A stretch of DNA of 64,000 nt from positions 1 through 64,000 of the forward strand of contig JAIPJM010000001.1 of the NCBI GenBank assembly GCA_021734255.1, written 5' to 3'. The notes under the pieces were generated by a model, which worked only from the letters and a program-made list of their open reading frames with translations, searched no databases and was not told the origin of the DNA. Numbering within the stretch: the stretch's first letter is position 1; every line of letters begins with the position of its first letter. The DNA comes from Fidelibacterota bacterium. GTDB taxonomy: Bacteria > Fidelibacterota > UBA8477 > JABMPR01. Both the position numbers and the translations under genes were made by a program. Of this stretch, positions 8,341-17,749 are shown one piece after another.

Positions 8341-9269
8341 TGGCTGATCAACAAAAGTTGGCAGGTATTGACAAAGCGGCCATCCTCTTTGATATTTTGG
8401 GTGCCCGTCTGGCCGGGCAGTTATTCCCTGGCCTGAATGATGAAGAGATCATCGCCGTACGTCAACGCGTACCACACATAAAGAATACACCTTTTGAGCA
8501 AAAGAAGACCGTGCTTGAAGAGTTCTATTTTTCTTTCATGTCCAAGAAATTTGCATCCGAATCAAAGGAAGCCACATCCAAACCTTTTGCCTTCACTGAT
8601 GGGATGTCAGAGGTACAGCTTGCCTATCTGATCCGATCCGAACCTACCAAGACCATGTCCATCCTACTGGCCCAGTTACCGCTACCAATGCAGAGTGCTT
8701 TGCTACAACGCCTGCCCGGTGACGTTCGGACCCAAGTGATCATTGCCCTTGGTAAGATCAAGGACGTTCCACTCCAAGCTGTTTTGGAGGTTGCTTCCGA
8801 GTTGAAGGAAAAAGCCAAACAGATACCACCCCAGGCTGAATACCAGGAAGGTGGTGGTAAAGCCATGGCTGGACTCCTCTCTACCATGGATGCCAAGGAG
8901 CAGAAACAGTTTTTAGACTATCTGGCGCAGGAAGACCCTGACCTGGCCAAGGAAGTCAAGAAGCATCACTTTACCTTTGACAACATCGGCTTGCTCTCTG
9001 ATGCATTGCTGCGTGATGTCTTTAATAACCTGGATCTTGATGATGTCGCACTGGCATTGAAAGGCCAGGATCAGGAACTTACGGACCGTGTCCTGGAGAA
9101 CTTGCCTCAGAAGAAGCAGGCAATGTATGAACCAAGAGAAGGTCCCGTTTCTCGTAAGCAGGTGGAGGCAGCACAAAAGAAGGTAGTTGAGTATATTCTA
9201 CAGATGGACGCTGACCCAAGTAATGAATTTAGTATCGAGGAGTTTGCAGAAGCTGACTTTATCGAGTAG
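8340..9269 (+). CDS. FliG-like rotor/switch protein
   Basis: Protein of 309 residues, slightly shorter than flagellar FliG (about 330). The N-terminal domain (KAAILFDILGARLAGQLFPGL) matches the FliF-binding domain. The middle domain (LIRSEPTKTMSILLAQLP) corresponds to the EHPQ region but lacks that exact motif. The C-terminal torque domain (about residues 205-295) has FTFDNIGLLSDALLRDVF, ALKGQDQELTDRVLENLPQK and GPVSRKQVEAAQKKVVEYI. The lysine equivalent to E. coli Lys264 (in ALKG) is kept, Arg281 is replaced by Lys, and the loop with Asp288/Asp289 is shortened. It should form the ring turned by the upstream stator. It is the last gene before a strong terminator. Confidence 0.8.
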   Translation: MADQQKLAGIDKAAILFDILGARLAGQLFPGLNDEEIIAVRQRVPHIKNTPFEQKKTVLEEFYFSFMSKKFASESKEATSKPFAFTDGMSEVQLAYLIRSEPTKTMSILLAQLPLPMQSALLQRLPGDVRTQVIIALGKIKDVPLQAVLEVASELKEKAKQIPPQAEYQEGGGKAMAGLLSTMDAKEQKQFLDYLAQEDPDLAKEVKKHHFTFDNIGLLSDALLRDVFNNLDLDDVALALKGQDQELTDRVLENLPQKKQAMYEPREGPVSRKQVEAAQKKVVEYILQMDADPSNEFSIEEFAEADFIE

Positions 9270-9311
9270 TTATTGACAAAGATATCTCCGCTGTCCTGCA
9301 CTAGCGAGATG

Positions 9312-9356
9312 GGAGGGGAGGCGTCCGCCCGGACTGTCCTCCCCTCCGCTGTTTTT
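9312..9356 (+). terminator. Rho-independent terminator of the stator/rotor operon
   Basis: GGAGGGGAGG (9312-9321) pairs perfectly with CCTCCCCTCC (9338-9347). An inner GTCC/GGAC pair (9323-9326 with 9331-9334) extends the stem, and five T residues follow at 9352-9356. It lies 42 bases after the FliG-like stop codon. Confidence 0.85.
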
Positions 9357-9370
9357 GGACCTGCACAAAG

Positions 9371-10000
9371 TCAGGATCCAAAATATCTATCACCGGCATC
9401 CCCAAGTCCAGGAACGATGTAGCCTTGATCGTTTAATTCTTCATCGATAGAGGCTGTGAAAATGCTAACATCCGGGTGTTTTGCAAAGACTTCTTTTATG
9501 CCTTCCGGCGCAGAGATGAGCGTTAATAAACTGATGTTTCTGGCATGGTGACTTTTTATCAGGTCAATGGCAGCACACGAACTGCCCCCTGTGGCCAGCA
9601 TGGGATCCAGGATATAACAGTCATGCTCCATACTGGTAAAATCCGGCAAATTCTTGTAGTAGTGTTTGGGGGTCAAGGTTGCCTCGTCCCTGAACAGACC
9701 GACAAAACCTACGTGGGCGTCTGGCATCAACCCCAACCCCACGTCTACCATGGCCAAGCCTGCCCGCAGCACCGGGATGAACCAGATTTCCTCGGCCAGA
9801 ACATTCTCATGGGTCGTTTTCAGCGGCGTTTCAACCGAATGTTCAATCGTCCTCAGCGATTCGGTGGCTGAAATGATGACCATGAGGCTTAGTCTGTGAG
9901 CCGCCGTTCTGAATGCATGGTGGTCTGAATTTTTATTACGAAGAATGGCTAAATTGTGAGAAACGAGAGGATGAGATTTCAACTCTGTAACTTGAGACAA
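9371..10000 (-). CDS. upp: Uracil phosphoribosyltransferase
   Basis: Enzyme of 209 residues, the normal length, that converts uracil and PRPP to UMP in pyrimidine salvage. The PRPP-binding segment CYILDPMLATGGSSCAAI, the conserved PVLRAGLAMVDVGL and the C-terminal uracil-binding GLGDAGDRYFG are all present. The start is a TTG at 10000 with GGAG about 8 bases upstream; no ATG fits the family's N-terminus. It converges on the FliG-like gene. Confidence 0.95.
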   Translation of the reverse strand: MSQVTELKSHPLVSHNLAILRNKNSDHHAFRTAAHRLSLMVIISATESLRTIEHSVETPLKTTHENVLAEEIWFIPVLRAGLAMVDVGLGLMPDAHVGFVGLFRDEATLTPKHYYKNLPDFTSMEHDCYILDPMLATGGSSCAAIDLIKSHHARNISLLTLISAPEGIKEVFAKHPDVSIFTASIDEELNDQGYIVPGLGDAGDRYFGS

Positions 10001-10113
10001 GTGCCACTCCGAATTTAAAAGGTTGAACCACTTTTCTAAAAGTAATCCGTATCTTTAAATAATGCTACGCATAATTAATGGACTAAAGTCTACATCCCCG
10101 CAGGACCTTCTCA

Positions 10114-10230
10114 TGTCATTTTGAGTTGAGCGCTGAGCGAAACGAAGACTCTTGACCCCTATCTAGAAATCAGGATCAAGATCCTTTACGACATCTTGAT
10201 ATCTCTGTCGCAACTCTGTTCAGGATGACA
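10114..10230. repeat. Interspersed repeat, copy A
   Basis: A 117-bp intergenic element bounded by inverted termini TGTCATTTTGAG (10114-10125) and TTCAGGATGACA (10219-10230). It contains GAGCGAAACGAAGACTCTTG and GATCAAGATCCTT, both matched with few changes in the copy at 30422-30521. It lies 9 bases after the lptD stop codon. Confidence 0.65.
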
Positions 10231-10238
10231 GCTGTGAA

Positions 10239-13200
10239 TTAGGGATTAAACCGGCGTTGCGACTTATGTTCGTACTTCAGGTCCTGCAGAGATGGCGATT
10301 TGGGTCTGATAGTGATATTCACACCGCCCCATCTCCCGGTGGGCGTCCAATTTAGGCTCATGGTCCAACAGTGCAGATCGCGGGAAACACCAACAGTCCC
10401 ACTTACCATTTCACGATTAATGAGATCAAAATTTGGGCTATAGGTGAGGTTCCAATTCTCGGACAGGTTAAATTTTAGGCTAGCACGCATGTTGAAGGTC
10501 TGTTTGGCTTCGGTCATCGGATTGTCATTGCTGTAGGAGTAGCGGAACCTGAATCCAGCTGTCCAGACAGGGTTCGCTTTTGCAGTAGGCCGGGGGAGGT
10601 TATTGATCTCCTCTCTGGCAGCTTGTAAGGTGTCAGCCTCTCCCCCTTCCAGGTCCTGGGCATACCCGCTCCTACGCAGACCACCGGGAGGAGCTCCTCT
10701 CAGATTGAAGGCAAAACTGAAATCAGCGTTTGTCATTCGGGGGGTTCTGAGCTGGTTGATCTTTCTTGTGCCTGTTGAGTCCCTTTTATAGATCTCGAAT
10801 GTAGCAGAGGGACTCAGGCTGAAGTGGCGACCGAAATTGATCTTGAATGTGTTTCGGATGTCAGAGGCTCTGATGGAGTCCGCTTTGAAATTATAGGAAC
10901 CGTTCAGATTCCAGGTAAAGAACTGACCTTTAACCGCCTCCTCCCCGTTAATAAGCTTATAATCGAACACATTGTTCAGGGAGTAGCTGAGGCTTGCCCT
11001 TTCGCTGCTTGGCGTGGATCCAATATCACTACCAGCAAAGCGGTCAAACACGATTTCCTCTCCTGTAGAATCAGCGTATCGCTTGGTGTACCCCCAAACG
11101 TCATCAGAGAAGTTCGGCGCATAACTGAGAGAAACTGACGGTGTCAAGGTATGGCGTATGGCTTGAAGGGCTCCCATGCGAACCGGAAAGATCCCATAGA
11201 TCTTTGTATTCAGACTAGCTGATGTACCGAATGTACCCCGCCGAATAAAACCATCCCGTTCAGTGGTCTGGATCGCCCCTGTGCTACTGTCAGTCAATAC
11301 CAAACCACTGGGATCAAAGAGGGCTTCATTGTAGCTGAATGCCCAGGCATCCTGATAACTGACAGAGCCGACCAGCTTGAAGACATCCAATACCTGCGTG
11401 TTACCTGATAGACTGAGGTTGTGACGCCAGGTCCGTGTGTCATCGATCGTATCTTCCCAGATCAAACTGTCTGCGCTGCTTGTATCGCTGTTCACAAATG
11501 AATTATAGGTCCACTTCCTGGCCGTATTCAGATTGTTGTTATATCCCCAGCGTATGGTGTTATACCAATGTGTCTGATTCCCTTTGGCTTGGAATAAGGC
11601 TGAGGACTGCTTGTTAAATGAAAGAGACGGTGCTGACAGTGTGGGTCCGGACAATTTAAGTCCTGCTGACTCAGGAACGGCCTCTCGTTTTCGGGTAACC
11701 TGTAAGTTTTCATCATAATTACCACCGATGGTCAGCTTGCTATTGATGGCATCGAAGGATTTGTTGATTACAACTCCCGATCTCAACTTTGTATCTAATC
11801 TTTCTGCCTGACTGTGGCTATAGGTACGATCGAAATTAGCATTCCCAGATAGTTTTCCGTTAGCGCTAATATTTAAACTTGGATTGATGGTCTGGTTATG
11901 TCTAAAGTTTAACTTCCATTTCCAGCTTGCCGGTTCACCCAAGCCAGGTCTATCGGAAGCTATTGAAACATCGAACCCCCCATTGATTGAGTATCGTTTC
12001 TTGTATCTTAAAACACTATTGATCTTGAATTCTTCATATTGATCCCAGAAATCTCCAGTGACTTTAAAGTCTGAGAAATCATTGATCGCCCAGTAATAAC
12101 CAAAACCTTTTAATGCTCTCCCTCCATTGTTTGGACGGTAGTCGTATGAAGGAAGAATGAATCCGGAAGAGCGACCCTTTTGCTGAGGAAAGACCGCATA
12201 GGGCAGGGCTAATAGTGGTATATCAGCGATGTAGAACACGATGGGTTTTGCGATAATAAGCTTATCGGTCAGCAACTTCATTTGTTTGCTGTGGAAATAG
12301 AAATGCGGATCATCTTCCAGGTCGCAGGTTGTATAGTAACCATCCTCCATAAGGAAGACATCTTCATTGACCCGGGTAACTGTTTCACCAAAATAGTTGC
12401 CATCTTCCAGCTTGGTCCGACCGGCTTCAACTTTGCCTCGTTGGGTGATCAGGTCATAGACCATAGCCTGACCATTGAAATCTTCCTGGCCTTTTTGTCT
12501 CAAGACAGGCGTATCAGTTGCTCCTACTGTATCGACGAGACTTTTCGCCCGGAGGAGATTTTTTCTCCAGTAAACACCAACCTGTCCTGAGCTCATGGTC
12601 ATATCGCCATAAGTGATAATTGCATCTTTTTCCAGACGGGTGGTCTCAGTTGCCATACTGTAGTGGATATTGTTTGCCTGATAATCAATGGGGAATTCAA
12701 CTTCATCACTCTCCTGCGCGGGTGTAAACTTCCCCTGCGCACCACCGGTTACTTCAATCTCCGAGATCGTGGAGTCAGATAAGAGGATCACCAGTGTATC
12801 CCCGCTCACATTATTTGACCCTTTAAACTTCCCTTCTTCAATAATGTTAAAGTAAGATGTGGCCATTTCGACAAGTGTAACTTTACGGGGTTGCCCATCA
12901 TTAAACTCTACAGCCATAACTTTCCCGTCTAACCAATCCGTGTAGCTCGTATCGTTTAAAGCTTTTTTCTGAGTAAAATGAGGTTTTTCCGGAACCAGGA
13001 CTGAGGTCAAATCACCATCCTTCATATGTAGGTTAAACACCTCTCCTGTTAAAACAAAGTCAGCATCCCTTAAAACTGGATTCTCTTTCATGACGGCGAC
13101 TTCATCTTCCTGCATATACACCGCCTGCCCACAGGTTCCTTCCGTATCTCCATTCCTGAGTGTTACATTTTTCCAGGCATAGAAGAATCCCTCTTCCAGG

Positions 13201-13871
13201 CTAAGACTGTCGGAATCAATATTGAGGGTCGTGTCCGTCTCCGTCCATTTTTTGAATCTGGCATTTCCATAACTCAGAAGTGAGTCCTTGCCGGAATAAT
13301 AGAGCAGTCGATCACCCTGAACGGAAAGGCTATCCCCTTCATTGAGAAGTTTTGCTGTCCCCCTGGCGTCACCCAGTTGATTCTCCTCGTAATAATAGAT
13401 AGAATCCGCCGACAGGGTAGAGCTGCTATCGATCAATGATGGCTTGAGAGATGCAACCACCCGCTTCTCTTCCATGTAATAGGCCAGCTTACCTGCGTTC
13501 ACGATATAGGGGTCATCTACAAACCTGGCGTTGCCGATCAGCTCCACATATTCCCTGTTCCCGTAGTAGCGAGCCTGATTCCCACTGAGTACCGCATTGT
13601 CAGTCACGATCCTTACCTGACCATCCAGTCGGGCTTCATCTCTTTCTACCTGAAACTCAGCGACTTGGCAGGTTAGTACTGCATCCCTCCGTCTCAGTTT
13701 CACATCACCACTTACCCGGCGGTAGGTCAAGCCGTTCCGCGTGAAAGAACTGATCTCATCTGCCCGTATCAGTTCCAGCTTGTCCCGGCTCGCAGCAAAA
13801 AGCGTCTGAAGAAGTAACGTCGTTAAGATCAGGATCGTGAGAAGGCGATATGTGGTTCCACTTGAGGGCAT
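10239..13871 (-). CDS. lptD: LPS-assembly protein LptD (OstA-like N-terminus plus barrel)
   Basis: Outer-membrane protein of 1210 residues that inserts lipopolysaccharide into the outer leaflet. After a signal peptide (about residues 1-27), residues about 30-330 form an extended series of OstA/LptA-like beta-jellyroll repeats (ISSFTRNGLTYRRVSGDVKL, GNARFVDDPYIVNAGKLAYY). A long middle section leads to the LptD barrel, marked by FYIADIPLLALPYAVFPQ near residue 545 and GRSSGFILPSYDYR just after. It is much longer than E. coli LptD (784), as seen in FCB-group homologues. A cysteine in YYTTCDLEDDPHFYF is visible but the four-cysteine E. coli pattern is not. It follows rarA by 14 bases and is probably co-transcribed with it. 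Confidence 0.9.
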   Translation of the reverse strand: MPSSGTTYRLLTILILTTLLLQTLFAASRDKLELIRADEISSFTRNGLTYRRVSGDVKLRRRDAVLTCQVAEFQVERDEARLDGQVRIVTDNAVLSGNQARYYGNREYVELIGNARFVDDPYIVNAGKLAYYMEEKRVVASLKPSLIDSSSTLSADSIYYYEENQLGDARGTAKLLNEGDSLSVQGDRLLYYSGKDSLLSYGNARFKKWTETDTTLNIDSDSLSLEEGFFYAWKNVTLRNGDTEGTCGQAVYMQEDEVAVMKENPVLRDADFVLTGEVFNLHMKDGDLTSVLVPEKPHFTQKKALNDTSYTDWLDGKVMAVEFNDGQPRKVTLVEMATSYFNIIEEGKFKGSNNVSGDTLVILLSDSTISEIEVTGGAQGKFTPAQESDEVEFPIDYQANNIHYSMATETTRLEKDAIITYGDMTMSSGQVGVYWRKNLLRAKSLVDTVGATDTPVLRQKGQEDFNGQAMVYDLITQRGKVEAGRTKLEDGNYFGETVTRVNEDVFLMEDGYYTTCDLEDDPHFYFHSKQMKLLTDKLIIAKPIVFYIADIPLLALPYAVFPQQKGRSSGFILPSYDYRPNNGGRALKGFGYYWAINDFSDFKVTGDFWDQYEEFKINSVLRYKKRYSINGGFDVSIASDRPGLGEPASWKWKLNFRHNQTINPSLNISANGKLSGNANFDRTYSHSQAERLDTKLRSGVVINKSFDAINSKLTIGGNYDENLQVTRKREAVPESAGLKLSGPTLSAPSLSFNKQSSALFQAKGNQTHWYNTIRWGYNNNLNTARKWTYNSFVNSDTSSADSLIWEDTIDDTRTWRHNLSLSGNTQVLDVFKLVGSVSYQDAWAFSYNEALFDPSGLVLTDSSTGAIQTTERDGFIRRGTFGTSASLNTKIYGIFPVRMGALQAIRHTLTPSVSLSYAPNFSDDVWGYTKRYADSTGEEIVFDRFAGSDIGSTPSSERASLSYSLNNVFDYKLINGEEAVKGQFFTWNLNGSYNFKADSIRASDIRNTFKINFGRHFSLSPSATFEIYKRDSTGTRKINQLRTPRMTNADFSFAFNLRGAPPGGLRRSGYAQDLEGGEADTLQAAREEINNLPRPTAKANPVWTAGFRFRYSYSNDNPMTEAKQTFNMRASLKFNLSENWNLTYSPNFDLINREMVSGTVGVSRDLHCWTMSLNWTPTGRWGGVNITIRPKSPSLQDLKYEHKSQRRFNP

Positions 13872-13885
13872 GTTGATTCTATGGC

Positions 13886-15223
13886 CTAATGGTCATTCGG
13901 TTCCTTGAATCGAGAGCCCCAGAGTTTTACGAGTCGCTCGTAGACTCGCTTCTCTAAACCCTCGACACTGGGGTGGTAAAATCTGCTGCCTTTTAGCGCT
14001 TCAGGCATATAATCCTGTTTGATGAAATGATTGGGGTGGTTATGTGGATACTTATATCCTTTCCCATGACCCGCTTCCTTCATCAGAGATGTGGGTGCAT
14101 TTCTAATGTGCAGGGGAACGGTGGCCGCGCCTTTCTCCTGAACACTTTCCTGGGCTTTTCTCAGGGCCATATAACTGGCGTTGCTTTTCGATGTTGAGGC
14201 CAGGTAGGTTGTGACCTGGGAGAGAACGATAGCACCCTCAGGTAAACCAATGGCATGCACAGCTTGAAAGCCGGAGGTGGCAAGGGTGAGTGCCTGAGGA
14301 TCAGAGTTACCAATATCCTCTGAGGCGAGCACGATAAGACGGCGCGCGATGAACAGGGGGTCCTCTCCCCCTTCCAGCATGACGGACAACCAGTAGAGGG
14401 CTGCATCCGGGTCGGAGCCACGAACACTTTTTATAAAAGCAGAGATCGTATCATAATGATAGTCCCCCGTCTTATCATAAAGCTGGTGCTTGTTTTGGAG
14501 TGCCTCTTTCACGTGACCTTCGTTGATCCGGATGGTCTCGTCATCCTTTCGATCCGGTGTTGCCACAGAGATACTGATCTCCAGCGCGTTCAACAGCCTG
14601 CGGGCATCGCCTGAGACTGATTCCAATAAAAAATCTTTGGCTTCATCTTCCAGGGATATCTGCTGGGTGCTGAGAAAGAGATCGTCCACCAAGGCCCTGG
14701 TCATGATCTTCTCCAGATCATCACGCGTGTGGGGCTTCAGTTTCAACACCTGACAGCGACTGAGTAAGGGTGAGATAACCTCAAAACTTGGATTTTCTGT
14801 TGTGGCACCAATAAGCGTAATAATGCCGTTTTCCACCGCCTGGAGCAATGCATCTTGCTGGGACTTGTTGAAGCGGTGGATCTCATCAATGAACATGAGG
14901 CTGGCTTTCCCCATCTCCCGGGAAGCTTTCGCCTTGGCGAGAGCTTCCCGCACATCTTTCACGCCGGCAGATACTGCAGATAACTCGAAATATTGACTCT
15001 CACTCTGCTTGGCGATGATCTTTGCCAGTGTGGTTTTTCCGCAGCCCGGAGGACCCCAAAGGATAATTGAGAAGAGGCGCTCCGATTTTAGGGATTTGGC
15101 CAGCAGTCGGTCCCCGGCCACCAGATGATGCTGCCCGAGAAACGCATCCAGCGTCTGAGGGCGCATCCGCTCGGCCAGAGGCGGTAGTGTGCGTGGATTG
15201 TCAGAATTGTTAAAAAGATTCAT
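13886..15223 (-). CDS. rarA: Replication-associated recombination protein A (AAA ATPase)
   Basis: Protein of 445 residues, RarA/MgsA family, which acts at stalled replication forks and is related to clamp-loader ATPases. Walker A is GPPGCGKT (57-64), Walker B with DEIH is FIDEIHRF (111-118), and [11 protein letters not shown] gives the sensor region. The C-terminal tetramerisation domain is present ([35 protein letters not shown]). The family's length is usually 430-450. A small inverted repeat GGCTTA/TAAGCC at 15224-15240 lies directly upstream of the start; whether it has a function is unknown. Confidence 0.95.
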   Translation of the reverse strand: MNLFNNSDNPRTLPPLAERMRPQTLDAFLGQHHLVAGDRLLAKSLKSERLFSIILWGPPGCGKTTLAKIIAKQSESQYFELSAVSAGVKDVREALAKAKASREMGKASLMFIDEIHRFNKSQQDALLQAVENGIITLIGATTENPSFEVISPLLSRCQVLKLKPHTRDDLEKIMTRALVDDLFLSTQQISLEDEAKDFLLESVSGDARRLLNALEISISVATPDRKDDETIRINEGHVKEALQNKHQLYDKTGDYHYDTISAFIKSVRGSDPDAALYWLSVMLEGGEDPLFIARRLIVLASEDIGNSDPQALTLATSGFQAVHAIGLPEGAIVLSQVTTYLASTSKSNASYMALRKAQESVQEKGAATVPLHIRNAPTSLMKEAGHGKGYKYPHNHPNHFIKQDYMPEALKGSRFYHPSVEGLEKRVYERLVKLWGSRFKEPNDH

Positions 15224-15449
15224 GGCTTAGAAATTAAGCCTGTGGAGTATGATGTAGAAGGTAGAAAGTGCCAGCTTATCAATAGATCAACATGTTTCAA
15301 TGCATGGACGGTATAGAGTAGAAGAACAGTGGAAAGGTTGACCCGCACCAATTAAGGTTTTTGCTTAATGTTTTTTCCTGGTATGGTCGTGACGTCTATA
15401 TTTAGCGCATCTGATCTCAAATCGGGGGTATTAAGAAAGGGGCAATCAC

Positions 15450-15971
15450 TTGCTGAAATCTTTTACAAACCTCACACAGGGACCACTACTTGTCTGGTGC
15501 CTGAAGGCGTCTGCCTTAGCCGCCCTCATCGGTATAATCTTTCTGTTTGTTTTTTATGGAATTTATCTCGGTAGTGGCAATCTCAACATCTTCGGCCCTT
15601 TAAACGACATAGCCGTGGTCATCCAATATTTACTTATGCTCCCTCTGCTGTTTGCCTTCCATGAGAGATTAAAACACAAGCACTCTACCATGAGTTTGCT
15701 CTCACTTATTGTGGGTCTCATCGGAATGCTTGGTGTGATTATCCTTCAAGCCATGCTCATTCTGGGTCTTCTTCCCTTTGCGCAACAGGTCGGGATCGTG
15801 TCCATCTTTTTTTTCATTACTCTGGCCTGGTTCCTCATCAATCGCAGCCTGGACAGTGAGGGTGGGTTCCTTCCGAGTAGTTTGGTTCTAACTGTTTTTG
15901 CAGGTCTCGTCTTTGGATACCCTCTCTGGGCCTGGAATCTTGCAAGCACCCTGAGGGATGATATGTCCTAG
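15450..15971 (+). CDS. Small polytopic membrane protein, unknown function
   Basis: Product of 173 residues with five or six hydrophobic segments (about residues 17-42, 50-70, 80-105, 110-128, 142-165) and few charged residues. The start is a TTG at 15450 with GAAAGGGG about 8 bases upstream; no ATG allows the first membrane helix. I do not recognise the family. It is isolated: rarA is divergent 226 bases upstream and a hydrolase starts 120 bases downstream. Confidence 0.55.
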   Translation: MLKSFTNLTQGPLLVWCLKASALAALIGIIFLFVFYGIYLGSGNLNIFGPLNDIAVVIQYLLMLPLLFAFHERLKHKHSTMSLLSLIVGLIGMLGVIILQAMLILGLLPFAQQVGIVSIFFFITLAWFLINRSLDSEGGFLPSSLVLTVFAGLVFGYPLWAWNLASTLRDDMS

Positions 15972-16091
15972 TCTGAAATTCTGCTTAATATACTGGCTGG
16001 TTCAAATGTTCATTTCATACAAACATGCAATGACTCTCCGGTTTATATTCACTCAGTCAGATTAATTCGGGGGAAAACACATGAGGTTCTT

Positions 16092-16994
16092 ATGCCCCTA
16101 GATCAAGAAAAACCTATCGCCCACCCTATCCCAGAAGAGGCTTTTGACTGGTATGATGAATATGCCCATGGTTTTATAGACCGTCGCACGTTCATGGCGC
16201 GCCTGTCAGCAATCACAACGGCCACCCTGACAATGGGAGTGCTCCTGTCCACCCTTATGCCAGATTACGCCCTTGCTGAACAGGTCAACTTTAATGATCC
16301 TGACATCAAAGCCACCTATCTTACCCTCCCTTCGCCTGCAGGGCATGGTGAAGTGCGCGGTTATTTTGTCGAGCCACATAAATTGCCCGGCAAAGCGCCT
16401 GTTGTTTTGGTCGTCCATGAGAATCGTGGATTGAATCCTTACATCAAGGATGTTGCTCGCCGACTCGCCAAAGCTGGGTTTGTTGCTTTCGCTCCCGATG
16501 CACTCCACCCCCTGGGTGGCTATCCCGGGAATGACGATGAGGGACGAGCCATGCAGCGATCCCTGGATAGAACCAAGATCGAAATGGATTTCATTGCAGC
16601 TGCAAAATTTCTGAAATCACATGAACTGAGTTCGGGTAAGCTGGGAGCTGTCGGTTTTTGTTTCGGCGGATATATCGTCAACATGCTTGCTGCCGTCATT
16701 CCCGATGCGCTCGATGCCGGCGTTCCCTTCTATGGAACACCTGCCGCAAAGGAGCTTCGCAAAAACATCAAAGCCCCTCTCCTGGTGCAACTCGCCGAAT
16801 TGGACAAGCGTGTGAATGCTACCTGGCCCGAATATGAGTCCGACCTGAAAGCCAATGGTGTGAGCTACACCATGCATATGTACCCGAGCTGCAAACATGG
16901 ATTTCACAATGATTCTACCGGTCGCTACGATGAAAAAAATGCAGAGCTGGCCTGGAACCGCACCATCGATTTTTTCACAAAGCACCTGGTATAA
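16092..16994 (+). CDS. Dienelactone hydrolase family protein with Tat-like leader
   Basis: Alpha/beta hydrolase of 300 residues. The nucleophile elbow is GFCFGG with Cys190, followed by Asp238 (AELDKRV) and His269 (KHGFHND), the Cys-Asp-His triad of dienelactone hydrolases. The N-terminus resembles E. coli YghX-type members, with IDRRTFMARLSAITTAT followed by a hydrophobic stretch, which suggests Tat export to the periplasm. GAGG lies five bases before the ATG. Substrate is unknown; the family hydrolyses lactones and small esters. The next gene begins two bases after the stop. Confidence 0.85.
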   Translation: MPLDQEKPIAHPIPEEAFDWYDEYAHGFIDRRTFMARLSAITTATLTMGVLLSTLMPDYALAEQVNFNDPDIKATYLTLPSPAGHGEVRGYFVEPHKLPGKAPVVLVVHENRGLNPYIKDVARRLAKAGFVAFAPDALHPLGGYPGNDDEGRAMQRSLDRTKIEMDFIAAAKFLKSHELSSGKLGAVGFCFGGYIVNMLAAVIPDALDAGVPFYGTPAAKELRKNIKAPLLVQLAELDKRVNATWPEYESDLKANGVSYTMHMYPSCKHGFHNDSTGRYDEKNAELAWNRTIDFFTKHLV

Positions 16995-16996
16995 AC

Positions 16997-17695
16997 GTGA
17001 TCGCTACGATCAATAAGGCGACGCACTATTTGAGCCATGACTTTCTGGGGGGATCCAGGATCCTCAGGTTCAACTGGGTCATTAATTTACAAAAAGGCAT
17101 GACCCTGTTCTGGGTGCTGGGATTGATGTTCCTGTTTGATAATTTTTCCATCCAGGCCTGGGTATATCTGGCCTTGCATGGTAGCTATGGTATGGTGTGG
17201 ATTCTCAAAGATTTGCTTTTCCCAGACAAAAAGTGGCAGACAAATATCACCCTGGGAGGTGGATTAATTGCCATCCTGGCTGTTCTCGGTCCCTCTTGGG
17301 TAGCCCCTTACCTCCTCATCTCCCCTGTTTTGGGTAAAGCCCACACAGGAGCCAGTCATTCCTAGTTGGCGCTGTCCATCTTCATGTATGCCATCGGCTT
17401 AGCCCTTATGCTCACATCGGACGCTCAGAAATATTATACCCTGAAGCTTCAGAAGGGACTCATTACGACCGGTCTTTTCCGTCTCATCCGCCACCCGAAC
17501 TATTTGGGGGAGATGCTGATCTACGGTTCATTTGCTCTCGTCACATGGCACTGGATTCCCTGGGCTATCCTGGTCTGGGTTTGGCTAGGGTTCTTCTCCG
17601 TGAATGTCATCATGAAAGAACGGTCCATGTCTCGTTATCCCGAATGGGCAGATTACAAAAAGCGGTCCTGGTATCTGATCCCCTATATTTTTTAA
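16997..17695 (+). pseudogene. ICMT/DUF1295-like membrane protein interrupted by an in-frame TAG
   Basis: Two same-frame pieces (16997-17365 from a GTG start, and 17366-17695) together give one membrane protein of about 231 residues, broken only by a TAG at 17363-17365. The second piece holds the family signature GLFRLIRHPNYLGE and the end YPEWADYKKRSW of steroid 5-alpha-reductase/DUF1295 and isoprenylcysteine methyltransferase-like enzymes. The first has three membrane segments. Neither side shows frame decay, so this is one nonsense change, most simply TGG to TAG (GASHSxLALSIF). It could be a recent pseudogene, a sequencing error, or suppressed in the cell. Confidence 0.75.
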
Positions 17696-17749
17696 GGTCT
17701 GTGGTCTATATTAAGCGCGTCATTTGAACCGGGGGAAGGAGATACAACT

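Noticed and set aside
4970-9269. Zorya-type antiphage defence (ZorAB) or ExbBD/TolQR transport
   Set aside because: The A subunit has full PomA length and motifs, the B subunit has a normal MotB OmpA domain, and the downstream genes match FliF and FliG rather than ZorC/D/E nucleases or TonB/TolA.
15351-15369. Small inverted repeat ATTAAG/CTTAAT upstream of the membrane protein at 15450
   Set aside because: Only six base pairs in an AT-rich stretch; expected by chance.
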